From Candidatus Gottesmanbacteria bacterium RIFOXYB1_FULL_47_11 (GTDB lineage Bacteria; Patescibacteriota; Microgenomatia; UBA10105; UBA927): a stretch of DNA of 7,098 bases. This document shows positions 1 to 5,835 of this stretch, one piece after another. The notes beneath the pieces were generated by a model. It searched no databases. It saw nothing but the letters and a program-made list of their open reading frames with translations, and was not told the DNA's origin. Location: the NCBI GenBank assembly GCA_001779455.1, contig MFKE01000017.1:1-7098 (forward strand). Direction: 5' to 3'. A program made the translations under genes and the position numbers. Position 1 is the stretch's first letter. Every line of letters starts with the position of its first letter.

Positions 1-488
1 AATATAACTATGGCTTTACGCTGATTGAGATTATGGTCAGCGTCATCATCATTTTTTCCCTTACGGGCATGCTTGTTGCAGGGTACACACGGTTTAGCAG
101 TTCTCAGGCGGTGACTCAGGCGGCTTCAACACTCAAAACCAACCTCCGTGCGGTGCGTACCGCCGCAGCAAGCGGTGTGAAACCGGCAGGGTGCGATACT
201 ACTCTTGTGGGATACATCGTAAAATTTGTAGACTCAAGCCCCGCAACATACACAGCACAAGCAGTATGCGTCGGGGGCGAGAGCGATGAGATGACCACGT
301 ATACTCTACCAACCGGCATCAGTATCTCCATTGCTCCTGCGGGATCCATTACATTTTATGCGCTCAATCAGGGAGCGGCAGAGGAAAAAATACTGACGCT
401 TACGGGCAGCAGTACGGATAAAACCGTGCAGATTAAGGTGTCTGCATCCGGAAGTGTCGAAGATGTAGTTTCTACGCCAACTCCGTGA
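1..488 (+). CDS. GspH/FimT-like minor prepilin (5' end cut by window edge)
   Basis: This is the 3' part of a prepilin-like gene whose start lies before the window. The reading frame is open from the first base. It shows a prepilin peptidase motif, G^FTLIE, at 12-29, followed by a hydrophobic helix, so the methionine codon at 33 is internal and not the start. Glu at mature position +5 is present. After the helix comes a segment like GspH/FimT (roughly TLKTNLRAVRTAAASG), then a beta-rich globular domain with two cysteines (codons 192 and 267). It ends with a GspH-like pattern in which a strand is followed by KVSASGSVED. Its place as first of four different pilin-like genes fits the H position of an H-I-J-K set. 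The product would be inserted in the membrane, cleaved by a PilD-type peptidase and built into a pilus or pseudopilus tip. Subfamily assignment rests on pattern only. The gene stops with TGA, 12 nt before the next start. Confidence 0.8.
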   Translation, partial: YNYGFTLIEIMVSVIIIFSLTGMLVAGYTRFSSSQAVTQAASTLKTNLRAVRTAAASGVKPAGCDTTLVGYIVKFVDSSPATYTAQAVCVGGESDEMTTYTLPTGISISIAPAGSITFYALNQGAAEEKILTLTGSSTDKTVQIKVSASGSVEDVVSTPTP

Positions 489-500
489 TGCAGGTGAAGT

Positions 501-890
501 ATGAAGAATGACGTACGTGGTCAGATGCTTATCGAGATGATCGTTGTCATCGGTGTTGTTGTGATTCTCACAACGGGTATTATTGCCGGCACATCAATGT
601 CACTCTCCCGGACCCAGGGGAATCAAATCCGCAGCAGCGCGCTTCAATATGCGCAGGAGGGTATAGAACTTACGCGTCAAAAACGCGACGCAGGCTGGAC
701 CGCGTTTGTCAATGATCAGGGCACAACAGAATCAACACTCGGTATATATACCCGGAGCATTAGTCTTACGTTGGAAAATACAGGTTTGGCAGACGAACGT
801 ATGCTCGTAGATGTGGTAGTCTCCTGGGGAGATGCAACCCAAACTGAAAACAATGTAGAACTTAAAACGACATTGACTCAATGGAAATAA
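501..890 (+). CDS. GspI/PilV-like minor prepilin
   Basis: A 129-residue prepilin-like protein. The leader is seven residues long (MKNDVRG). The cleavage site would be G7^Q8, with Glu12 at mature +5 and a hydrophobic helix to about residue 28. Gln rather than Phe or Met at +1 is uncommon but tolerated in the family. Residues 51-66 (AQEGIELTRQKRDAGW) match the hallmark found just after the helix in GspI/PilV-type minor pilins, where an A-x-E-G-I-E-x-x-R pattern is typical. The C-terminal part looks like a short beta sheet and has no cysteines. A weak Shine-Dalgarno-like AGGTGA at 492-497 lies only 3 nt before the ATG. The TAA stop overlaps the longest possible start of the next gene by 10 nt. 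The expected role is a structural minor subunit near the pilus tip. The prepilin call is firm; the GspI/PilV label is inferred. Confidence 0.8.
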   Translation: MKNDVRGQMLIEMIVVIGVVVILTTGIIAGTSMSLSRTQGNQIRSSALQYAQEGIELTRQKRDAGWTAFVNDQGTTESTLGIYTRSISLTLENTGLADERMLVDVVVSWGDATQTENNVELKTTLTQWK

Positions 891-1453
891 CTAACTATAT
901 GACACGTTTGCAAAATTCGCGCGGGTTTACACTTATGGAAATTCTGATTTCTGTGGGGATTCTGGCAACTGTGGGAATTTTAATCGTACAGGTCATGTTT
1001 ACCACCACAAACGTCAACACAAAGTCTGTTCTTCTTGCGGATATTAAGCAAAACGGTGAGTTTGCTATGGACGTCATGAGTCGTCAGATCCGCGGCGCGG
1101 CAACCATAGAGACTACCTGTGGTATAGAAGACACGACCACGTCATCCGTAACTATTCGTACGCTCGAAAACGCCACGACCACATTTTTGTGTCATTCAGA
1201 CGGTATTGCCGCGCGGATTGCATCCATGGATGCCCAGGCAAATATTTCGTATGTAACAGGCAACTCAGTGACACTGAGCGCTTCTGGGTTGGCCACATGT
1301 GATGACAGCACGCTCAGTTTCAGCTGTTTGTTCGCAATAGGGATTACACAACCGGTTACTATCCAGTTTACCCTGCGGCAACCAGGAACGGGCACTGGTA
1401 TCTATGATGTGTCGCAGCGTTCGTTTACCAATACCGTCAATGTACGAAATTAA
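881..1453 (+). CDS. GspJ/PilW-like minor prepilin
   Basis: A prepilin-like protein of 190 residues if it starts at 881, or 184 if it starts at the in-frame ATG at 899. The second start gives a more typical 9-residue leader (MTRLQNSRG) and avoids overlap with the upstream gene. Neither start has a convincing Shine-Dalgarno site. The cleavage motif is RG^FTLME (G15, F16, and E20 at mature +5), followed by a long hydrophobic helix. The stretch at about 55-72 (IKQNGEFAMDVMSRQIRG) matches the Q-N-x-x-x-A-x-x-x-x-x-R-x-I-R pattern after the helix in GspJ/PilW proteins. Four cysteines (C80, C104, C140, C149, numbered from 881) lie in the exported domain and could form two disulfides. Its place third in the pilin set agrees with the J position. 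The remainder of the protein looks beta-rich with no recognised domain. Confidence 0.8.
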   Translation: MEITNYMTRLQNSRGFTLMEILISVGILATVGILIVQVMFTTTNVNTKSVLLADIKQNGEFAMDVMSRQIRGAATIETTCGIEDTTTSSVTIRTLENATTTFLCHSDGIAARIASMDAQANISYVTGNSVTLSASGLATCDDSTLSFSCLFAIGITQPVTIQFTLRQPGTGTGIYDVSQRSFTNTVNVRN

Positions 1454-1462
1454 GATCCTTCC

Positions 1463-1491
1463 TTGCGTTATCTTCCGATCGTTATTACAAT
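1463..1491 (+). promoter_or_regulatory. Possible sigma70 promoter placing +1 at the pilX-like start codon
   Basis: TTGCGT (1463-1468, 3 of 6 matches to the -35 consensus) is followed after exactly 17 nt by TACAAT (1486-1491, 5 of 6 matches to the -10 consensus). A start site seven bases past the -10 box would be 1498, the A of the ATG. The transcript would then be leaderless, which fits the lack of any Shine-Dalgarno motif in this 44-nt gap. The -35 match is weak, so this is a candidate only. Confidence 0.4.
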
Positions 1492-1497
1492 AATTAT

Positions 1498-2355
1498 ATG
1501 CAAAGAGGTCAGACAGCACTTATCGCGCTTTTGGTTCTTACGATCGCGACAACCGTCGGGTTATCCCTTGTTGCCAGAAGTACGACGGATATTTCCATGA
1601 CCCGCACCCTTGAGGAATCCGCCCGTGCATTTTCTGCGGCAGAAGCGGGGGTAGAAGTTGCCCTAAAAACAGGGGCAGCTATAACGACCGCATCGGATTC
1701 TGAGTTGGGTACGACCTATACGGCGATGGTCTCTGCTATTCGGGGAACCGAAACATCCCCACTCGTATTTCCCAGTAAAACACCCGCCGGAGACACTACA
1801 ACGGTTTGGCTTGCGGACCATGATGCAAATGACGCGATAGACGATGCATTTCCTCCGAAGTATCCCAGTCTGTCATCGGTTTCCGTTTGCTGGAGTAAGG
1901 AGTCAGACTTGGAAATTCCTGCAATTGTCGTAACCATCCTTTACAAAGAAAGTACGGATGTAAGCGGCAATCCCTACAGGGTAGCCAAAGCGGCATACGA
2001 TCCGGACGGCGCACGCGCAAATAATTTTTCTGATCCCGGTGCGTTTTCCGGAGGATGCGGGGATGGTAAAACAACGTATAGACAGGAAATTACGTTCGCT
2101 TCGTTTACCCCCGCGATTGATCCGGCCGCGGATGTTCTTATCGCCCTACGGATTCGTCCGGTGTATTATCCTGCACAATTGGCTGTTCAGCCGGTGGGGC
2201 AACAACTCCCCGTTCAATGGAACCAGATTACGTCTGTCGGGCAAACGGCAAGCGGGGTCAACAGGAAAATTGTGGTAAATCAGGCATATAAGTCGCCGTC
2301 AAGCGTATTTGATGCGGCAATATACAGTCAGCAGGATTTCTCTCATTTGAATTAA
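1498..2355 (+). CDS. PilX/GspK-like minor pilin
   Basis: A 285-residue protein that begins with MQRG^QTALIALL. This is a very short leader and helix of the type seen in PilX of Pseudomonas and in GspK, which lack Glu at +5 (here Ile9). Residues about 27-55 continue with the family pattern, including A-F-S-A-A-E-A-G-V-E at 44-53. The large exported domain contains an acidic loop D107-x-D109-x-N111-D112-x-x-D115-D116, which could bind calcium, and two cysteines (C131 and C187). GspK is the largest minor pseudopilin and caps the tip, and this protein is the largest of the four here, so a tip role is likely. A 44-nt gap separates it from the previous gene; it has no Shine-Dalgarno site and a possible private promoter. 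An alternative is a generic PilX N-terminal-domain protein of unrelated C-terminal fold. Confidence 0.78.
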   Translation: MQRGQTALIALLVLTIATTVGLSLVARSTTDISMTRTLEESARAFSAAEAGVEVALKTGAAITTASDSELGTTYTAMVSAIRGTETSPLVFPSKTPAGDTTTVWLADHDANDAIDDAFPPKYPSLSSVSVCWSKESDLEIPAIVVTILYKESTDVSGNPYRVAKAAYDPDGARANNFSDPGAFSGGCGDGKTTYRQEITFASFTPAIDPAADVLIALRIRPVYYPAQLAVQPVGQQLPVQWNQITSVGQTASGVNRKIVVNQAYKSPSSVFDAAIYSQQDFSHLN

Positions 2356-2376
2356 GGAGTATGATAGGAGTATAGA
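2347..2376 (+). promoter_or_regulatory. Weak promoter-like pair and tandem AGGAGTAT before pilM
   Basis: The 31-nt gap before pilM holds two copies of AGGAGTAT (2355-2362 and 2366-2373). The second AGGAG is 16 nt from the pilM ATG, too far for an ordinary Shine-Dalgarno site. A weak promoter reading is TTGAAT (2347-2352), 18-nt spacer, TATAGA (2371-2376), each 4 of 6 consensus matches, with a start near 2383. Either the repeat or the promoter could matter, and neither is well supported. Confidence 0.25.
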
Positions 2377-2386
2377 TACTGCCCAT

Positions 2387-3412
2387 ATGAATTATTCACT
2401 CGGATTGGACATAGGATCACATTCCATTAAGCTTATTGAGCTTGCGCGCGAGGGTAAGCAGTTGGCGCTTGCTGCCGCAGGAAGTGTTGCCACGCCGTCG
2501 GGAGCGCTCATGTCTGCGGGGGGGGCAGAGATCACCTCTGTTGCCGAATCCATCAAACGCCTCCTAAAAGAAACCGGTGCTAAATCGAAAAATATCCATA
2601 TAGCGTTACCGGAGGCAAAAGTATTTACGCGGGTTTTGGAAATGCCCGCCTTATCCGATCGGGAATTATCCTCGGCAATTCAATGGGAGGCAGAACAGTA
2701 TATCCCTCTGCCGCTTGATCAGGTTAATCTGGATTATGAAGTCCTTCGCAGCAGCAAAGACACGGGGACAAACAAAATGGAAATTTTGCTGGTGGCTGCC
2801 CCCAAGGCGCTGCTGGAGAAATATTTGACCATTCTTGAGCTTGCCGAGCTTACTCCGCTTGCTGCAGAAACAGAGGTTCTTGCCTCAACCCGCGCCCTGG
2901 TGCGTTCTCTTCCCAATGTCAAAACAGTCCTTATGGTGTCTATGGGGGCCCAAACCACCGATATCGCCATTTTACGAAGCGGCATCCTCTCGTTTACCCG
3001 ATCGCTTTCGGCTGGCGGGGACGCCCTGACACGTGCCCTCGGCGTTGGCCTGGATTTTAACAGCACGCAAGCGGAAGAGTACAAAAAAACATACGGACTG
3101 GAGCAGAATAAACTCGAAGGAAAAATCGTGACAGCCGTCAAACCCGTGATGGATACGATAACCGCAGAGATCAAACGGGCATTCGCCTTTTATCAGGAAA
3201 AATATAAAGACGAGCATGTACAGGCGGTGGTGCTTTCGGGAGGGACGTCACGACTTCCCGGGATGGTTACCTATCTGGCCCAGTCACTTGGCGTGGAAGT
3301 CCAGTTGGCAAATCCCTGGGTCGGTATCACCCGGGCGCCGCGCTTTAACGTTCTCACAACCGAAGGCCCGAATTTTTGTGTCGCCGTAGGACTGGCTCTG
3401 CGCACAGAATAA
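2387..3412 (+). CDS. pilM: Type IV pilus assembly protein PilM
   Basis: A 341-residue actin-like, FtsA-related cytoplasmic protein. The N terminus has the phosphate-1 loop GLDIGSHSIKLIEL (about 6-19). A second phosphate loop reads VSMGAQTTDIAILRSG (184-199). The adenosine-binding motif LSGGTSRLPG is at 283-292, and the IQWEAEQYIPLPLDQV segment (98-113) is typical of PilM. Full family length is present. PilM binds ATP and the N-terminal tail of PilN, coupling the PilN-PilO membrane complex to the cytoplasmic motor. The next two genes are pilN and pilO, as in the canonical pilMNO order. The start is fixed by the family N terminus; no earlier in-frame start is near. Nucleotides 2518-2525 are eight consecutive Gs (codons 44-47); gain or loss of one G would give early stops at 2581-2583 or 2565-2567. 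Confidence 0.93.
   Translation: MNYSLGLDIGSHSIKLIELAREGKQLALAAAGSVATPSGALMSAGGAEITSVAESIKRLLKETGAKSKNIHIALPEAKVFTRVLEMPALSDRELSSAIQWEAEQYIPLPLDQVNLDYEVLRSSKDTGTNKMEILLVAAPKALLEKYLTILELAELTPLAAETEVLASTRALVRSLPNVKTVLMVSMGAQTTDIAILRSGILSFTRSLSAGGDALTRALGVGLDFNSTQAEEYKKTYGLEQNKLEGKIVTAVKPVMDTITAEIKRAFAFYQEKYKDEHVQAVVLSGGTSRLPGMVTYLAQSLGVEVQLANPWVGITRAPRFNVLTTEGPNFCVAVGLALRTE
2518..2525 (+). repeat. Homopolymer G(8) tract inside pilM
   Basis: Eight consecutive Gs span codons 44-47 of pilM (Ala-Gly-Gly-Ala). Runs of this kind are prone to slipped-strand mispairing. By direct reading, a one-base deletion leads to TAA at 2565-2567 and a one-base insertion to TAA at 2581-2583, so either change would truncate PilM to about 60-65 residues. 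Phase variation is inferred, not shown. Confidence 0.85.
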
Positions 3413-3419
3413 ACTTCTT

Positions 3420-3956
3420 ATGCGAACCATTAACCTAATTAAGCCCACGACAAGCGGCCTGCAGGTATCAGGAGAGATGGTGGGTGTTATACGGAAGATC
3501 ACGTACGGAAGCCTCATTGCGCTTATTGTTTCGGGTCTTGTCGTCGGCGCGGTATTTCTGTTAGTTCAGTCTGTTGAGCGTCAGCGTGTTGAAGAAAAGA
3601 AAGTGCTCGTTGACGAGCTGACCCGAAATACGACCAAAGAGGGTTTATTGCTTTCCGTTGCAGAGCGCTCGACGGTGATTGGAAAAATACTCAAAGGTGA
3701 GCGCGACATCCGTCCGCTGTTTGGCCAATTTTTAAGCGTCATCCCCCTTGAGTTTTTGAAATCCCTGTCGGTTGATGAAGGAAACAACGTCGTTATTTCA
3801 GCGACCGTGCCGACAATCCCGCAATTGGTTACCGTCGTCGATGCCTTAGAGAAGCATGCGACTCAGGCTCAAGCGATCAACCCGCAGCTTTTATCACTTT
3901 CTCTGAGCAAAGACGGCGGGTTTGTTATAAGCTTTTCGTTTACCGCGAAGCTTTAA
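3420..3956 (+). CDS. pilN: Type IV pilus assembly protein PilN
   Basis: A 178-residue bitopic membrane protein. The N terminus MRTINLIKP carries the short INL-type motif that in PilN inserts into a groove of PilM. One membrane helix lies at about 29-50, followed by a charged, probably coiled segment (about 51-80). A PilN-like alpha/beta extracytoplasmic domain covers about 95-178 (e.g. IPLEFLKSLSVDEGNNVVISATV). PilN pairs with PilO to form the alignment complex. It lies 7 nt after pilM and 4 nt before pilO, so the three are probably translated from one mRNA by re-initiation; there is no Shine-Dalgarno motif. Sequence similarity in PilN is generally low, so the call leans on the N-terminal motif, topology and gene order. 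Confidence 0.85.
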   Translation: MRTINLIKPTTSGLQVSGEMVGVIRKITYGSLIALIVSGLVVGAVFLLVQSVERQRVEEKKVLVDELTRNTTKEGLLLSVAERSTVIGKILKGERDIRPLFGQFLSVIPLEFLKSLSVDEGNNVVISATVPTIPQLVTVVDALEKHATQAQAINPQLLSLSLSKDGGFVISFSFTAKL

Positions 3957-3960
3957 TACT

Positions 3961-4695
3961 ATGCAGGTCAAGAAATTTTTTCAGACATATAAACTATTTA
4001 TTATTACAGGGGTAAGCGTCCTCATATCCGCAAGCGGTTTTATCTTCGGTGTTATCCCTCTTGCGCGTAATGTCATTGCTATGCAGCAAACACTGCGTCA
4101 GCTATCCGGTGATATTGCGGCGCTCCGGCAAAAAACATCAGTATTAGCAACCCTGGATGAAGTGGCCCTGCGGGATAACCTGTTAACCCTCGCTTCAGCC
4201 GTGCCCCCGGATCAGTCCCCGGAGACAATTCTTTCGACTATCGACGGGGTGTCTCAGGAAACCGGCGTCCTTCTGAAGGATTTTCAAATACTCAATGTCG
4301 GGTCCCTTTCGACAGAATCAGCCAAAAAACGGACAAAGTATGAAGCAGATCTCGGCAGCAGCGTGCTGGATGTCATGGTCACGGTGGACGGTTCGTATCA
4401 GCAAGTGCTTGAGTTTTTAGCCTCCGCAGGCTCAGTGCGGAGACTGTTTCATATTGTTTCCTTTAATCTTTCCAGTTCCGTAACAGGGATTGCGGCAAGA
4501 ATTACCCTGCGGGCATTTTACTTCCCGTATCCCTCCAAAGTCGGCTCCGTGTTGCAACCTATCCCTGCCTTGAGCAGTGAACAGGAAAAGACCATCGCCC
4601 AGGTAACCAATATGCGTTTAATATCTGCGGCAATCGTTGCCCAAGAGGGCGGTGTTGCTCCGACGGGAGGAAAGTCGGATCCGTTTCAACGATAA
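3961..4695 (+). CDS. pilO: Type IV pilus assembly protein PilO, with C-terminal GKSDPF tail
   Basis: A 244-residue bitopic membrane protein with a short cytoplasmic N terminus, one membrane helix (about 12-34), a coiled-coil region (about 38-65) and an alpha/beta domain. The AVPPDQSPETILSTID stretch (80-95) and the segment VTVDGSYQQVLEFLAS (140-155) fit PilO, where these form the dimerisation domain. Strand RAFYFPYP (184-191) closes it. A low-complexity extension of about 50 residues follows and ends in GKSDPFQR (237-244). A G-x-x-DPF motif is characteristic of the N-terminal part of PilP, the lipoprotein that binds PilN-PilO in diderm bacteria; no pilP gene is seen here. The TAA stop lies 6 nt from the stop of the convergent trmD. 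Function is inferred from family and neighbours. Confidence 0.83.
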   Translation: MQVKKFFQTYKLFIITGVSVLISASGFIFGVIPLARNVIAMQQTLRQLSGDIAALRQKTSVLATLDEVALRDNLLTLASAVPPDQSPETILSTIDGVSQETGVLLKDFQILNVGSLSTESAKKRTKYEADLGSSVLDVMVTVDGSYQQVLEFLASAGSVRRLFHIVSFNLSSSVTGIAARITLRAFYFPYPSKVGSVLQPIPALSSEQEKTIAQVTNMRLISAAIVAQEGGVAPTGGKSDPFQR

Positions 4696-4701
4696 CAGAG
4701 A

Positions 4702-5361
4702 CTACGCTCGTAAATCCGGCCGCAATTGTCTGGTTTTCTCCTGCGCTTTCTGTTTGTGCCATCCCTCTATCGCTTTGTGGTTTCCTGAGAGCAGTATATC
4801 GGGGACACGGACGCCATGATACTCACGTGGCTCTGTATATTGCGGATATTCAAGGGTCGGCATGGTAAATGATTCGCCGATTGTAGCAGCGGGCTTTGTC
4901 AGTACTCCGGGGAGAAGTCTCACCACGCTGTCAACCACGGTCATCGCAGGAATTTCTCCGCCGGTAAGAATGTAGTCACCGACAGAAATTTCTTCATCAA
5001 CAAGACTGCGGATGCGCTCGTCAACTCCTTCGTAGTGCCCGCAGATAAGGATAAGGTGGTCCAGAGTACTGAAGTCGCGGGCTTTCGACTGTTTATACGG
5101 TGTCCCTCCTGCATCAAGAAGAACGGAATGGCCCTTAGTGAGGCTTTTGAGTGCACGGTCGACAACATCCACCCGTAAAATCATCCCTACTCCCCCGCCA
5201 TACGGTTTCCCGTCGACGGTTTTATATGAATCTGATGCAAAGTCGCGGATGTTGACAAGCCGGATCGTTACCTTGTTTTGGTCAAGAGCGCGTTTGATAA
5301 TGGAATGGGCAAATGGGCCGGCAAACATGTCGGGGAAGAGCGTGAGGATTGAAATTTTCAT
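4702..5361 (-). CDS. trmD: tRNA (guanine37-N1)-methyltransferase TrmD
   Basis: TrmD transfers a methyl group from S-adenosylmethionine to N1 of G37 in tRNAs reading CNN codons, which prevents +1 frameshifting. The 219-residue product has the SPOUT trefoil-knot motifs in order: FPDMF (9-13), VDGKPYGGGVGMIL (49-62), LICGHYEGVDERI (105-117) and SVGDYILTGGE (126-136). Next come the conserved Arg148 (E. coli Arg154 equivalent), YPQYTEP (172-178) and LLSGNHKAI (190-198). By alignment from memory, the proposed general base Asp169 of E. coli is Glu163 here (GESF). The protein is shorter than the E. coli enzyme (255 residues), lacking most of the final helix after the R-P-[DE]-L element. The ATG overlaps the khpA TGA by 4 nt (ATGA), implying coupled translation. 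It is last in its operon. Confidence 0.95.
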   Translation of the reverse strand: MKISILTLFPDMFAGPFAHSIIKRALDQNKVTIRLVNIRDFASDSYKTVDGKPYGGGVGMILRVDVVDRALKSLTKGHSVLLDAGGTPYKQSKARDFSTLDHLILICGHYEGVDERIRSLVDEEISVGDYILTGGEIPAMTVVDSVVRLLPGVLTKPAATIGESFTMPTLEYPQYTEPREYHGVRVPDILLSGNHKAIEGWHKQKAQEKTRQLRPDLRA

Positions 5362-5588
5362 TCTGCGATCGCAACGTCGACGTATACTCCCTGCTTGGCC
5401 GCCATGAGCTTAACCAGGTCGCGGACGGCACGGATGATGCGCCCGCTTTTGCCGATAATTTTACCGAGGTCTTCGGTGTTGGCATGGATAGTGAAGATTG
5501 TACGGTCTTCGGCTGTTTCCTCCGACACCTGGATATCCTCCGGATGATCGACAATTTGTGTGAGGATAAAAGTGAGCGTGTCCTTCAT
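5358..5588 (-). CDS. khpA: KhpA-type KH-domain RNA-binding protein
   Basis: A 76-residue single KH-domain protein of the KhpA/YlqC family. The RNA-binding loop reads LGKIIGKSGRII, with the GxxG core at G46-K-S-G49. The N-terminal MKDTLTFILTQIVDHPEDIQV segment matches the usual start of the family, and the length is near the normal 75-80 residues. In other bacteria KhpA is an RNA chaperone, often acting with KhpB, and it is commonly encoded between rpsP and rimM or trmD, as here. The gene begins 4 nt after the rpsP stop and overlaps trmD by 4 nt, so all three are surely cotranscribed. No Shine-Dalgarno motif precedes it, consistent with translation coupled to rpsP. Confidence 0.92.
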   Translation of the reverse strand: MKDTLTFILTQIVDHPEDIQVSEETAEDRTIFTIHANTEDLGKIIGKSGRIIRAVRDLVKLMAAKQGVYVDVAIAE

Positions 5589-5592
5589 ACGG

Positions 5593-5817
5593 TTATTTCA
5601 GAAGTTTTTCTACGGCCGGGGTAAGCTGTGCGCCTTTTCCCCTCCAGTATTCTATACGGTCTTTTTTCAGGCTGATTTGCGCAGGCTTCACGAGGGGGTT
5701 ATAGAACCCAAGCGTTTCTATTGCTTTGCCGTCGCGCCTTTTCCCCTCTTCGATGGCCACGACACGGTAACTTTTCCGGTTGGTAGTGCCTGTTTGTGTG
5801 AGTCGTATCTTAAGCAT
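5593..5817 (-). CDS. rpsP: 30S ribosomal protein bS16
   Basis: A 74-residue bS16. The family pattern is clear: MLKIRLTQTG at the N terminus, YRVVAIEEGKRRDGKAIETLGFYNPL (residues 17-42), and the YWRGKGAQLT-AVEKLLK C terminus (58-74). It is slightly shorter than the usual 80-90 residues because it stops right after the VEKLLK helix. bS16 binds 16S rRNA and helps early 30S assembly. This is the first gene of the rpsP-khpA-trmD group, and a strong promoter overlaps the end of upstream rnc. Only about 12 nt of untranslated leader would be left before the ATG, with no Shine-Dalgarno motif. Confidence 0.95.
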   Translation of the reverse strand: MLKIRLTQTGTTNRKSYRVVAIEEGKRRDGKAIETLGFYNPLVKPAQISLKKDRIEYWRGKGAQLTPAVEKLLK

Positions 5818-5835
5818 AGAGCATTGTATGAGCGT

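Noticed and set aside
33..488. ATG at 33 as the start of the first gene
   Set aside because: The frame is open upstream and encodes G-F-T-L-I-E, the prepilin cleavage motif, so the true start lies before the window.
2361..2375. Minigene ATG ATA GGA GTA TAG before pilM
   Set aside because: The AAGGAG before it is only 1 nt away, too close for ribosome placement. It is kept only as part of the repeat observation, not as a gene.
2734..3174. 146-codon open frame on the minus strand inside pilM
   Set aside because: It is fully antisense to conserved PilM motifs, is Ser/Arg/Val-rich with no recognisable domain, and has no start signals.
4659..4679. Inverted repeat TCCGAC...GTCGGA with a 9-nt loop, considered as a terminator
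   Set aside because: The stem is only 6 bp, it lies within the pilO coding region, and there is no T-run after it on either strand.
5823..5828. TACAAT on the minus strand just before rpsP, considered as a -10 box
   Set aside because: No -35 match lies at 16-18 nt, and the TTGAGA/TATCAT pair next to it is far better. The predicted start would also fall inside the ATG.
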